Source: Diplocarpon mali
Taxonomy: Eukaryota > Ascomycota > Leotiomycetes > Helotiales > Drepanopezizaceae
Direction of reading: 5' to 3'
DNA length: 64,000 nt
Assembly (NCBI GenBank): GCA_024741835.1
Contig: JAENRP010000003.1
Span: forward strand, 327,276 to 391,275
In this document: piece after piece, positions 1 through 9,599 of the stretch
How positions within the stretch are numbered: the stretch's first letter is position 1
Layout: the number at the start of each line of letters is the position of its first letter
Notes under the pieces: model-generated
Told to the model about the DNA's origin: nothing
The model's input: the letters and a program-made list of their open reading frames with translations, nothing else
Database searches by the model: none
Program-made: the position numbers and the translations under genes

Positions 1-2500
1 AGGAAGTCGGGGGAAGCAATCGGCCTGCTCACAAGGCGGCCGAGGGGGCGTTCGAACGTTACCGACTCGCATTTCCAAGGAATCGTGGGTCCTGGCTGAT
101 GGCATCTCAAGCAAGACCATTGCAACAGAGATGGAGTTCTTGCAAGTTCCCAGGAGCTGAGAGGTGAGATCTCAAGTCAGAGGGAAGAGTCTCAAGGCTA
201 GGAGAGAGAATCCGCGAAGGCTCGGCAAACTGCTGCACGTGACCCGACTGATGCAAACCGAGTGTAAATATATAAAAGGCCCCGACCGTGCCTCTCGCAT
301 CTCGGGTAGCTGCTCACGGAACCGAGTATCTAGGACAAGAAACATGACCTGAGAAACGCCCTCGAACCTCGAAGTGAATCCTTGGGATGCTACACGACTA
401 ACACCCCTCGGGAGTCGAGAGAGGCAGCTCGATCGCGGAGGACAGCAGAGATGGCCTGCCGTGCAACATGTGTACAAGTTCCTGGCTCATCTCCGACACG
501 ACAGCGCCCGGGCAGCATCGAGGGGAGTGCTGATGCCGCCTGCCGCCAGGTGGAAGGGTGTCTCGGCTCTGAAGGGTTGGAAAAGAGGGATCTGAGCGAC
601 GATGGAGATGAATAACAAGAGGGGGTGAAAGGGCTGGGGAGCACTGGCATCGAGGAAAGGGTAAAGCGTCCTTGATACGACCAAATGCCGTAGAATAGAG
701 TCCGCCAAACCACCACCCGGAACACTTCCGAGCGACCGTTGTAAGATCAGCATTGCGAGACATTCTAACCCCAATCACTCACGTCTCCTCAAGAACCTCT
801 CTCCCGCAACGCCTCGCCACCTCCCCCAAGCTCTATCTTCAGCCCGATTCTACCCACAAACAGTATGCCCCCTGCCCAGCATACCGGCCGCAAGGTGCCA
901 TCTGAACGGGAGACTGGTCGCGGCAGATGGCGGTGTCTGGGCTACGACACTTATCCCCGAAGAGCCCCAGGGCGCCTCGACAAGGCCACGACGTCTTGCC
1001 GGGTGGGTCCAGCACACAAAAGGGAGCTCGAGAAGACGGGACGTCGAACCGCAGATGAGCGGATACGTCATCAAGCACGACGCTGGTATTTCAAGAGAGG
1101 ACGTAGCGCAAAAGTAAGCACTCACGGTGCTATGCCACTCGGAAGATCACCCTTTTCACCACAAGTGCTTTCCGAGTGAGCCACGGATAAGCGAGGAAGT
1201 AAGAGGGACGAAGAAGAGCGGTCACAAAAACGAACTGCGACCCTGTGTTGCTGCCCCTAAGCGAGGACCAGCAGGCAAGCAAAGCTCAAGGCTCAGACGT
1301 GCTTTGCAACGCAGAGCCGAGTATCTAGGTATCGACCTTTCTGTCTCGCTGCGGTCAGAGCATAATGAGCGATATGGAGGAAAAGCTCTCTATATCTAGC
1401 CAGACCCGCTCGACCCCCGCCCTTCCCTTTCGCTTGCACGGAAAGGAGAATGTAAATAAACCAAGCCACGAGACTCAGATGCAGCAAGCGCTCCCTCTCT
1501 CCTCGCTCGAACGCAATCCGGAGATAACCCCCCCCGCACCAGGATATCAACCACGCCTCCGCTCTGATCCTGTTGTTTGACAAAACTCCGGAACACGAAG
1601 CTGGTAATTGAAGAATCAGAAGTCGAGTTGATCCCCGTCGGCGACGTACACCCAGGAGCGGCGGACGTCGTTCGAGGCTCACGAAAGGCAGGCGTCCCCG
1701 GGCCAGAAACGCTATTTCCCCCCGAGGAATAGCGGTAGGAGAGTGACCTCTCCCTGACAAGAGTTTGGCCTGATCAGAGTCCCCCAAGCCGTTCCACTCG
1801 CACCGGTTTATCTGAGGCTCGTTGTTCCCGAGTAGGGGCAGCCAGAAGCAGAGGGCTGCGCATGCTATGTGAGGTACAGACCCACTGACCAGACCACGGG
1901 CGATAGATGGGGAAGCACTCTCAAACAGTCAAGCGGAAAGAAGATGAGATGAGAAATGAGGGGAGGGGGGGAGGAGGGGGAGGAGGGGAAGGAGGGGGTT
2001 GTGAGTGGAAAGAGAGAGAGACAGACAGGGTCAAAAGTCAAGCGGAAAAGAAAATAAAAGAAAGAGGAAAACGGGACGCCACGACAAGGAAGGCTAATAC
2101 GCTGCATACAAACAGGTCGACGTCAAGATCTCGGGATCAGAGGGCGTCATGACGGTGTATTTTGGGCCGGAGGTCGTGGCCGAGAGCGAGAAGTGAGGAA
2201 GGTCAAGGACCGAGGGTTGAGGGCTCGCTGTGGATCGCGAGGATCGATAGCACTGCTTTCTGGCGATAGTTGACATGTAACAAGTTGAGCAGAATGACAT
2301 GTCGGTTCACGGTCTCAAGCAAAGCTACCTACGAGCGAGCGAGAACATCACGATCAGCAATATACCAGCTCAGCCCAGTCCTAGCTATAGACTTCGGACT
2401 GCAGTAAGCACCTAAAGCTTCGTACTTTCCCTCCATCTAACACCACACCCGCATCAGCGTCTCTCCGCTCCAGCGGCCGTAGCCCGAGAGCAGATCACAC
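1..2500. other. no supported gene; purine-rich tract
   Basis: Open frames of 60 to 165 codons occur on both strands but none shows a recognisable domain, a paired intron structure or a convincing start context. Around 1955-2000 the plus strand is an almost pure G/A tract (runs of GGAGGGGG), giving a low-complexity polypurine segment followed by AGAGAGAGAC. It may contain promoter or terminator DNA of the dienelactone hydrolase gene downstream, but no site could be defined. Confidence 0.5.
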
Positions 2501-3533
2501 TCACAAGTGCTTCCCAAAGAACTCCAGCAGGGTCTTGTAGCCCCTCTCATACTCCTTCTTGACCCCCTCGTCCTCGAGATTACTCCGAGCAGCCATCCAC
2601 CCATGGATCTGATCTCCGAAGACCTCCACGTATTTCTCGCCCGTCAGGTTCTGCTTGAATTTCTCGACGTCCTCGGCGGGCTCGTCGCCACTGGCTAGCA
2701 TGCAGAGCGGGATCGTGATGCTTGCCGCTTCGGACGGGTCGACCATCGCGGGGTGGCATCTGTAAAGCACATGAGCACCTGCTCCGACGATATCGAAGCG
2801 CTGATGCCACCGTCGGATCGAAACAGGTCAGGGGTCTCGGGAGGGGTGCGGAACGTACTCAGCAGCAGCCTTGAACGGCGTATCCTTCCCACTCGTCATA
2901 CTAACAATCTTCCCACCCCAGCAGAAGCCCACAACACCCCACGTCTGAAGCCCCGCATACTTCGTCTGGGCCTCCTTCACGTACGCGGGGACCTTCTTGG
3001 CCGCGGCCGGCGGTGCGCCGGTCGTCTGGAAGAACTCTCCCAGAGCCTTGCCTTTGGCGTCCGTGTCGGGCGGGTACCACGAGATATCCGCGGGCTTGCC
3101 CTCCAAGAAGTCGGGCATGAAGACCTGGTAGCTGTGGTCTTGGTCCGCCGTGGCCAGGATGTCGGCGCCTTGGATGGATTGTGGGAAATAGCCAAATATA
3201 TCGTAGATGTACAGCAATGCCTTGGACGCGTTGGAGGGGCCGGTGACGTCTGGGGACTGTCAGATCTGCAGCATCTCTCGGCCCTCTTCAACTTCTACTT
3301 CACGACTCCCCTTCCCTCTGGAGTCCCTCCCACCTTCACAACTCTAACCCCATCATACTGCCAAAAGCCACGTCTAGCCCCATCAACACGTAAATGAAGA
3401 GAGAGGTAGGAGAACAGCCAGACTCACAAGTTTTCATCCCCCCAATCGTCTCATACCGCCCCTTCCCCTCGTACCCCTTGGAAACAATAGGAGGGATGCT
3501 GCAACAAGCCGCGCTGTGTCCGTGCTGAGCCAT
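2501..3533 (-). CDS. dienelactone hydrolase family protein
   Basis: Three exons: 3428-3533, 2859-3249 and 2501-2759, joined in frame over introns of 178 and 99 bp, giving 251 residues. The alpha/beta-hydrolase fold of the dienelactone hydrolase (DLH) family is shown by the nucleophile motif GFCWGGK (Cys in place of the usual Ser), the later acid in ASGDE and the histidine in DQIHGW, which together form the Cys-Asp-His triad of the family. Length matches the usual 240-260 residues. Family members hydrolyse lactone or ester bonds; classical ones open dienelactones in aromatic breakdown, but fungal members are diverse and the substrate here is unknown. No signal peptide is evident, so it is probably cytosolic. 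The first intron is long for this window. The start is the first ATG, followed by a Cys-rich N-terminus (AACCSIPP) common in fungal DLH proteins. The assignment to family is secure; the role is inference. Confidence 0.9.
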
Positions 3534-4420
3534 TCTGGATTCTCGTCTTCTTCTCCTCGGAAATCTCTTCGCTGAGTGCGGAGGTCGGTGCAGTGGTCGC
3601 TAGAGTGGGCTTCGAGCGAGAATTGAGTCCTGCAAAGTTGGGTGCTTGGAAGGGTTGGCGATGAGACTGCGAGGGACGTTCGTGCAAATGGACGCCCGGC
3701 AAGGAGGGGTTGAGCGGGGTCGTCGTGACGTATTACACGATCCGGGGTTGTACGGGCCAGAGCAAGTAGGGTTTATCTCCGACTTTTATACTTTACGGTG
3801 GTGCTCCGCTCGAGGATGAGCCATACCCGGCAGCCGGTGCCGAAAGCCGGGCGAAAGAGCCCCTCCCTCCCGCTCTCTCCTACGACTACAGAGGGATCAC
3901 TTGGAAGTAGATCTCCGAGATACGTGGAAAGACATGGAGCATTATCCTTTCCCGGGCGTGTGGATTGTCACAGGCAGGAAAGAGTCTAGCGACGGATGAG
4001 GTGACGGTATGATATGAACGACGCGGTGAAGAAAAGATACTCGCCTGGTATGGAAAACACCAACACAGACGCCTTTTGTTCCGGGGCAGAAGAGGAGAAG
4101 GGTCAAGATGCGAAAGAAAGATTGCTGGAGCCACTCCGATGAGCCGCATCCGGTTCTAGATTCAGAGGTATTCTATCAAGCCAAGTGCCGACCAGTGCCC
4201 CTCCCGCTTCTCTCGTAAGAGCTCCCGAGAACCGGAAGCAGACAGCTCGTGAAGCGGCGCTCCTCGATGCCGCCACCACCTACCCATGCCAGGCGACGCC
4301 GGAAAGAAGAAGCTAGCCTTTTCGAATCCGGCATGCCAGATCCCGATCGAAGTCCACTTCACGACCGGAAAGAACAAGACGCACGCGCGAGCCGAGGCCT
4401 GGCAGAGAAGACAGCGTCAT
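3534..4420. other. intergenic, no gene seen
   Basis: This separates the DLH start from the 3' end of the SH3 gene on the same strand and should hold the DLH promoter and the SH3 terminator. Open frames here are short and unrecognised. No convincing TATA box, repeat or RNA gene was found. Confidence 0.5.
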
Positions 4421-5313
4421 CTAAAAGATGCTGTTTACAAGATTCCCTCCAATCGTCGCTCCGGCTCCGAAGATGGCCGCGTTCCCCAGCTTCTTGCCGA
4501 ACTTCTTGCCCATCTCCGACCCCTTGCTGGACTTGTCGTCGGTCGGCTGCTCGGCGATCGCCATGGGAGGGACGGAGCTGTTGTACGGGTTGCTCGGTCC
4601 CGGCGCTGGTGGCTGCATCTGCTGCGGCGGCGGCGGCGGCGCGTGCTGTGCGGGGTAGCCAGCATACCCCTTCTCATTCCCGTACACGCCGTGCGGGTTC
4701 ATGTACATGTTCTGCATCGGAACGAGCGTCACATACGTCGCTGGGAACACACCCTCCAAGCCGGTCCGCAAGTTCTTGCCCAGCCACCAGTCCTGGTTCA
4801 TGTACTCGAGGATGGAAATCTGGTCGCCGGGCTCGAAGTTGCAGTCGCCGGGCTCCGAGTAGCGGTACTGGGCTGTGGCACGGGCTATCTCGGCCTTCAT
4901 CGGCGGGGGCGCGGGAGAGTGGGCGGGGAGAGCAGGCGTGCGGTAGGCCGGAGGGGCGTCGCTGGGTGGAGTGTCGCGGTTGAGCTGCAGGTTGGAGAGC
5001 GCGGCCACGGGCGCTGGGGAGGGGGTTGCCGCCGGGTTGGGTACTGCGGGAGTGGGTGCGACGGGGGTGGTCGCCACGGGGTTGTTACGGGTGCTGCCTC
5101 CAAGGGGCGATTCGGCGGGGAGGGCGCTCATGATGGTGTCGTAGACTTCGTCCGTGATGGCTCCATGTTCGGCGAGGCTCTCGAGTTCCTGTCTCCCACG
5201 ATCAGCCGCGATACGAACACGTGTAGGCACAGAAGAGGGGAAGCACGTACATTCTTGATGTTCCTCAGGGAGCGGTTGTTGTTGATGATCTTCTGGCGCT
5301 GCTCGGGATCCAT
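4421..5313 (-). CDS. SH3-domain protein, Lsb1/Pin3 (LAS17-binding) type
   Basis: Two exons, 5251-5313 and 4421-5188, with a 62-bp intron (GTACGT...CAG) give 276 residues. The N-terminal helix-rich segment (QKIINNNRSLRNIKN then ELESLAEHGAITDE) and a Pro/Ala linker precede an SH3 domain with the ALYxY-like ATAQYRYSEPGDCNF, the GDxI segment, the DWW and a PATYV close. A Pro/Gln-rich tail ends with LGNAAIFGAGATIGGNLVNSIF-like sequence, which closely resembles the yeast Lsb1/Pin3 C-terminus. Those yeast proteins bind the WASP homologue Las17, dampen actin nucleation and affect prion formation. The internal start at 5313 is chosen because the family begins here; however the frame is open upstream without a stop to an ATG at 6369 (see separate entry), so the true product could be 628 residues. 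Family call is strong; the start is uncertain. Confidence 0.88.
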
Positions 5314-6369
5314 GGTGAGCGGCAGGGCTTTATTCTCGTGGTAGGCGTATTCAATGTCTCTGCAGTCCGTACAATTGTCGTGGCGCTCACAGCCTCTGGG
5401 ATTCGCATGCACCAGCTGCTCAATAGCCCTGCGTTCTTCCGACGTGAAGTGGCCTGGACCCCGTCTGCTGATGCTCCGCTGCTGACGCCTGGAGGGACTG
5501 GTCACCGGCTTCGTGCTCCAGGGGATGCGGAGGTGGTTCAGCTGGAAGAAGGGGGTCGGGGAGCCGAGAGCGATTTCCGTAGGCCGGGGGCTGAAGCCGC
5601 TGCGTTTGCGCTGGGTCTGGCAGAGCTCGCTGGCCTTCTGGGGGCGGGGACGGGGATCGACGGGGTGCGGGATGCTGGGGCTGCCAATCGACCGGCTCGT
5701 GATGTTGTGGTTGTTGTTGTCGTTGTTGCTGGGTGTCTGGGAGGTGAGAGGCGACGGCGAGGAGGATTCGGCCGGCACGCGCATGGACGCGGCTGAAGTC
5801 CGGCTCGGCGTCCCCCCCGTGGAGATGCCCAGTCCCCGCAGAGCAACAGGGGCCGAGGCTGACCGGCTGCCGGACTGGAGCGTGGACGACAGAACCCGCA
5901 CCGGCGTGCTGCGACTCGCGATCCGCACAAAGGTCTCGGCCTGGCCCCTCAGATTCTCCTCCAACAGCTCCTCCAGCAGCGCCGACGGCGATCTCGTCAG
6001 GTCCGTCGGGCACGCCGTCGCTGGCCGCGGAGTCGGCACCGAGTCGTCAGACGCGGGAGACTCGATCTGCAGCTGCTTGGCGAGGGGGGCGAGTCTTCGG
6101 GTGCGCTGCACGTGAGAGAGGACGCCGACGGCTTCGGAGCCCCTCGACCCCCCTTGGAGTTGGAGGGGCGAGGAGACATTGCGTCGAGCGACGCCACGAT
6201 GGTCGTAGAAGGTGATTCCTAGGCCGTTGTCGCTGGTGCCGCTGTCGCTCTCCTCATCGTGGTTGCGATCATTGCGACTGCGGGACAGCGGCGAGGGATG
6301 CATGGATCTGTACATGTTGGTACAGGTAAGACCTGTTGTCGTGGTGTTGAGATGGACGATGACCTCCAT
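5314..6369 (-). CDS. 352-codon in-frame N-terminal extension ORF of the SH3 gene (possible fusion or separate domain)
   Basis: From an ATG at 6367-6369 the frame stays open for 352 codons and runs straight into the SH3 gene's first methionine with no stop between. The product is Ser/Pro/Arg-rich and mostly disordered-looking, with an Asn-rich run (NNDNNNHN) encoded by GTT-type triplets near 5703-5731. The last 50 residues look more ordered: HFTSEERRAIEQLVHANP, then a small Cys/His cluster (C-x4-C-x2-C) and EYAYHENKALPL. It matches no family I recognise. It could be a real N-terminal region made from an upstream start, a separate gene spliced elsewhere, or chance readthrough in GC-rich DNA. 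The third is weakened by its length and the absence of stops. Confidence 0.45.
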
Positions 6370-6436
6370 GGTTTCGGTAAGATGTGAGTTACATGGAGGT
6401 GTCTTCCCCTAGCGTTGGAGCCGAAGGTGAATTGAT

Positions 6437-6535
6437 ATTTGTTTGGAAAGGTGAATCGGTGGTCAGTATAATAGTATTGTGTTTGTTTTGAAAGGTGAAT
6501 ATCAGTGGTCGGTTTAGTATTATGACTGACCACAC
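6437..6535. repeat. imperfect 44-bp tandem repeat upstream of the 6369 start
   Basis: The word AAAGGTGAAT occurs at 6447-6456 and again at 6491-6500, each embedded in a longer similar unit (TTTGTTT..GAAAGGTGAAT..GTGGTC..TAGTATT). The period is about 44 bp. Inverted GGTCAGT/ACTGACC words flank the second copy. It lies 70-170 bp before the upstream ATG of the extended SH3 ORF on the minus strand, a promoter position. Confidence 0.6.
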
Positions 6536-8216
6536 CTCTTTTCACCAGGCGGAACACCAGGTATGCGCGTTTCATCAATGACCAAACAACCTCATAATAA
6601 TGGCAAAAACAAAACGTCTATCTCTAATACAATCGAGCTCGGTATATCCAACCACGAAAATGCCGCTCCGGTTGTATCAGACCAGACTTATCCTCCTCTT
6701 CCCCTAACCTTCCTACCTCTGCCTCTGTTCCTCTGCCCCTCCAATATCGCCCTCACCCCCTCCTACCAAAAAACACTCCGTCTTCCCCTCTGCCTTCACA
6801 GGTTGAGCACCAGCCCTTCTGCTTCTGGGACTATGTGCCACCATGATCCAGGGCGTGGTACTTGTCTTAAAACCACTCTCCTCCAATACCAAATTGCCGG
6901 CCGGCCGAATTGTGTCGTGGTATGCGTCAAGCTCGTTCTTCGCATTCAAATTATCTGATTCCCAGCGTATCAAGCATGCATTGACCGTATGGTATCCTGC
7001 CCGGCTGCCTAGGCTCAACAGGTTCCCAAGACCAAGCAGGACGAACTCCCAAGAATCCAGAGTCAGAGGGAGAGCAGCGAGCCACATCTTGCAAAGTCTC
7101 TAAGAAAGGCCCAACATCGCTGGTAAGGCACGAGGACTTGGATGACTCGTGCGCAGAGGCCGTTGGGGGCGTTGAAGGGTAATCATGATCCTCACTCGCC
7201 CTCTTTTCCACCATATTGAGTCGGCACTGCCTCGCACTTCTCGGCCCAGAGCGAGGGAAGCTCACCGTGGCCCTGCTACTCCCACCAGACGGGGTGTAGA
7301 AAGGTGACGCGGAGCTGGAACTCCCCATCTCGAGGCATTTGCCAGACATCCCGATGAGTGATCGCAGCAATGCTGATCCAAAGGTCAGACGACAGTCGCA
7401 AGCACGGCTGGTAGCCCCAACTCAGTCAACCGGGAATGGCGAGAGTAAAAACAACGGGCCAGAGAATTAACCGTTGAAGTTTTGTTTACCGTCCGGATGT
7501 AGGGGGGTGATGTTGCAAGCGAGACGGGGCCCTTGCTTCCGGTAACGAGAGAGATTCGCCCCGGTCCGGACAGAGAGGTACGGGAATATAAAGTACAACA
7601 TCCCCGCGTCTGGCAAGCCCAACTTCTTCTAATCTCCTCGCGACGTCTACGCACATCTCGCTCGTCATCTACATCTCCACGATCTGTCCGCGTCGAAGCT
7701 CTCGTGACATGAGCCGTTACGCCGCGGCGTAATGAGGCCTGATTCCGCGGGCGTTTTGCTCCGAACCGCCATCATTGCCAGGCATATCCGGGCACCGAAT
7801 TGCACACGTGACGTACCAGCCAGGCCGGAGAAATGGCTTGGAGCGTCACCGCCGAGGTCGTCAACAAGGTCTCCGAGAAAAACATCGTTGATTTGAAAGT
7901 CAGCGGGCCCCATCGAAACCAAGACTCAAAGCGGACCTGGGAGCTGGCGTGGTATATATTCACTGGTTGGAATACCCACTCGTGGGTGCATTTACTGGTG
8001 CGTAGAGCGTGCCAGTTCAGCAGACTTGTATTTTTCTCGGAAAAGAATATGTACAGTTTCAACCCATCAAGTCGTTTCATCTCAGTCCGCTAGCAGATGA
8101 AAAAACGCGACCTGCCACCGCAAATATATATATATATATCGAGCGCGCGCTTCGTAGCAACCTCTTTGATTGCAAATCCAACAACTCAGCCATGCAATCC
8201 GCGACTCACTAAAGCT
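6536..8216. other. mostly intergenic; doubtful small minus-strand coding region near 6713-7350
   Basis: On the minus strand, frames at 6951-7350 (Ser-rich, starting near MSGKCLEMG) and 6713-7060 (containing NACLIRWESDNLNAKNELDAY) look somewhat protein-like. The latter segment faintly recalls the start of fungal caspase-like proteins (IRWxxDDLGVxxEVDxL). I could not find donor and acceptor sites joining them in frame, so no gene is called. A short (AT)n run lies near 8126-8140. Confidence 0.3.
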
Positions 8217-9479
8217 TTACTTGGTCAGTGGGATGGGGCATCCAAGATTCTTCAACGACGGAAGGATCTTGCTCAAGACGAAAGACAGCCCATTGACCGT
8301 CGGGGTCACCACGCCGTTGAGCGAGGAGGGGACCCGCTCAGTGGCGAGCTGGTACAGCAAGCAAACCGTCGTCGAGATTTCTGGCGCTCTGACCAAGGTC
8401 CCGTTCTGAATGCCTTGGAAGTTGACAAGGTCGAAGCCGCCGTTGCCGGTAGCACCGCCGAAGAGAACAGGATACTCGAGGTACTGGGCGAGGATCTCGG
8501 TGACGACGTCTTGGTTCGTGTACGGCTTGATGCGGTTGGTCCAGTTGTCTGGAATCTTCTCCTCGCCGGTGAAGGAGTAGGTGCCATCCCCGTTGTCCTT
8601 GGCGCCGAAGAAGGAGGAGATGGTGGCATAGTCTGGGATGTAGTCTGGCCCAGAGGGCATCAGTTCGTACAAGAAGGACGAGGCACCGAAGAGCAGAAGG
8701 GAGAAGGGGCCAAAGTAGAAGTTGGGGTTGTCGTGGAGGGACTCTTGGTACCGCTGGTAGCGGTACCTGGCCATGTTGTCTCGGTTGTAGAGGCCACCGG
8801 TCGCCTTGGTCATCTCGCCGAAGAGAGTGCCGTTGAACTTGAAGTTGTCGCCTTGAGCGGTAAAGAAGTCGTTGCGGGTGAGAGAGCTGTCGGCCTCGAA
8901 CTTGTTGTGGCCGTCGAGACCGGGCTGCGACCCGGTCAGGGCGGGGTTGAAGGAGGTTCTGCTTGTCGCGTCGCAACCGATCGACAGTCTCTCGGTGACA
9001 ATATCACCGTCTGTGGTGGTCAGGCCGAGGAGTGCCAGGAGGTTGGCCAGATCGTACCCAACATTGTATACATTCTGCTGAGCATCGACGAGCTCGTTGT
9101 AGGTAACGATCCCGTCACGAGCCAGGAATCCATGGTTGGCGGCAGCGTTGAGCCCTGGGCAAGGACCTCGGATATCCCCCGGCCCTGGCTTGATGAAGTA
9201 ATGAGCAGTATCACCATCGGCCGGGACTTTGTAACCGCCCACGCCCATCCCTTGGGAGCCATTCTTCGCACCGTTGTATGGATATTGCTCCGAGATACCT
9301 CCAGCTGGGACGTGCTTCTCCGGGGGGGTGTATGGGCAATTCAGAGGACCGCCGGGGTTTGCACCGCCGGATGTTTGGCGACGGAACAGACTCGAGTCGA
9401 CACCCGCCTGTTCGGCGACGAAGGGGAAGGCGGAGACTGACTTGGCCGCGAGGGCGATGGAGAGCAGCGAGTACCTCAT
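8217..9479 (-). CDS. secreted haem-thiolate peroxidase (unspecific peroxygenase / chloroperoxidase family)
   Basis: A single exon of 420 residues. I chose the ATG at 9477-9479 over the upstream in-frame one because it gives a clean signal peptide (MRYSLLSIALAAKSVSAFP). The family (Peroxidase_2) is shown by the proximal haem-ligand motif in RGPCPGLNAAANHGF (Cys about residue 107), and by the distal segment NKFEADSSLTRNDFF (Glu about 195, Asp 197), followed by the Arg/Tyr-rich helix ARYRYQRYQES and NPNFYFGP. Length fits long-type members. These enzymes use hydrogen peroxide to oxygenate hydrocarbons and aromatics or, in chloroperoxidase, to halogenate. The distal motif reads EAD where most long enzymes have EGD and short ones EHD. 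Several N-x-S/T sites suggest secretion and glycosylation. A TATA-like element lies about 85 bp upstream. Confidence 0.93.
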   Translation of the reverse strand: MRYSLLSIALAAKSVSAFPFVAEQAGVDSSLFRRQTSGGANPGGPLNCPYTPPEKHVPAGGISEQYPYNGAKNGSQGMGVGGYKVPADGDTAHYFIKPGPGDIRGPCPGLNAAANHGFLARDGIVTYNELVDAQQNVYNVGYDLANLLALLGLTTTDGDIVTERLSIGCDATSRTSFNPALTGSQPGLDGHNKFEADSSLTRNDFFTAQGDNFKFNGTLFGEMTKATGGLYNRDNMARYRYQRYQESLHDNPNFYFGPFSLLLFGASSFLYELMPSGPDYIPDYATISSFFGAKDNGDGTYSFTGEEKIPDNWTNRIKPYTNQDVVTEILAQYLEYPVLFGGATGNGGFDLVNFQGIQNGTLVRAPEISTTVCLLYQLATERVPSSLNGVVTPTVNGLSFVLSKILPSLKNLGCPIPLTK

Positions 9480-9561
9480 GATGAAAATATCTGGTAAGTA
9501 AGTTGCTCGATGAAGTGTGAGGTTACCGACCAGAAGACTATCCATGGGAATCTTCCGGGCC

Positions 9562-9567
9562 TATATA
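9562..9567 (-). promoter_or_regulatory. possible TATA box of the peroxygenase gene
   Basis: A TATATA word sits about 85 bp upstream of the chosen ATG on the minus strand, a usual distance for fungal core promoters. Only position and sequence support it. Confidence 0.35.
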
Positions 9568-9599
9568 CTTGCCAACCTCTGCCACTCTACATGCCACGC

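Noticed and set aside
4286..5344. 352-codon plus-strand ORF opposite the SH3 gene
   Set aside because: It is Arg/Gly-rich, antisense to a conserved SH3 domain, and has no recognisable pattern.
8097..9440. 447-codon plus-strand ORF antisense to the peroxygenase
   Set aside because: It is the mirror of a clearly conserved secreted enzyme; its product is Gly/Val/Glu-rich without domains, typical of an antisense shadow.
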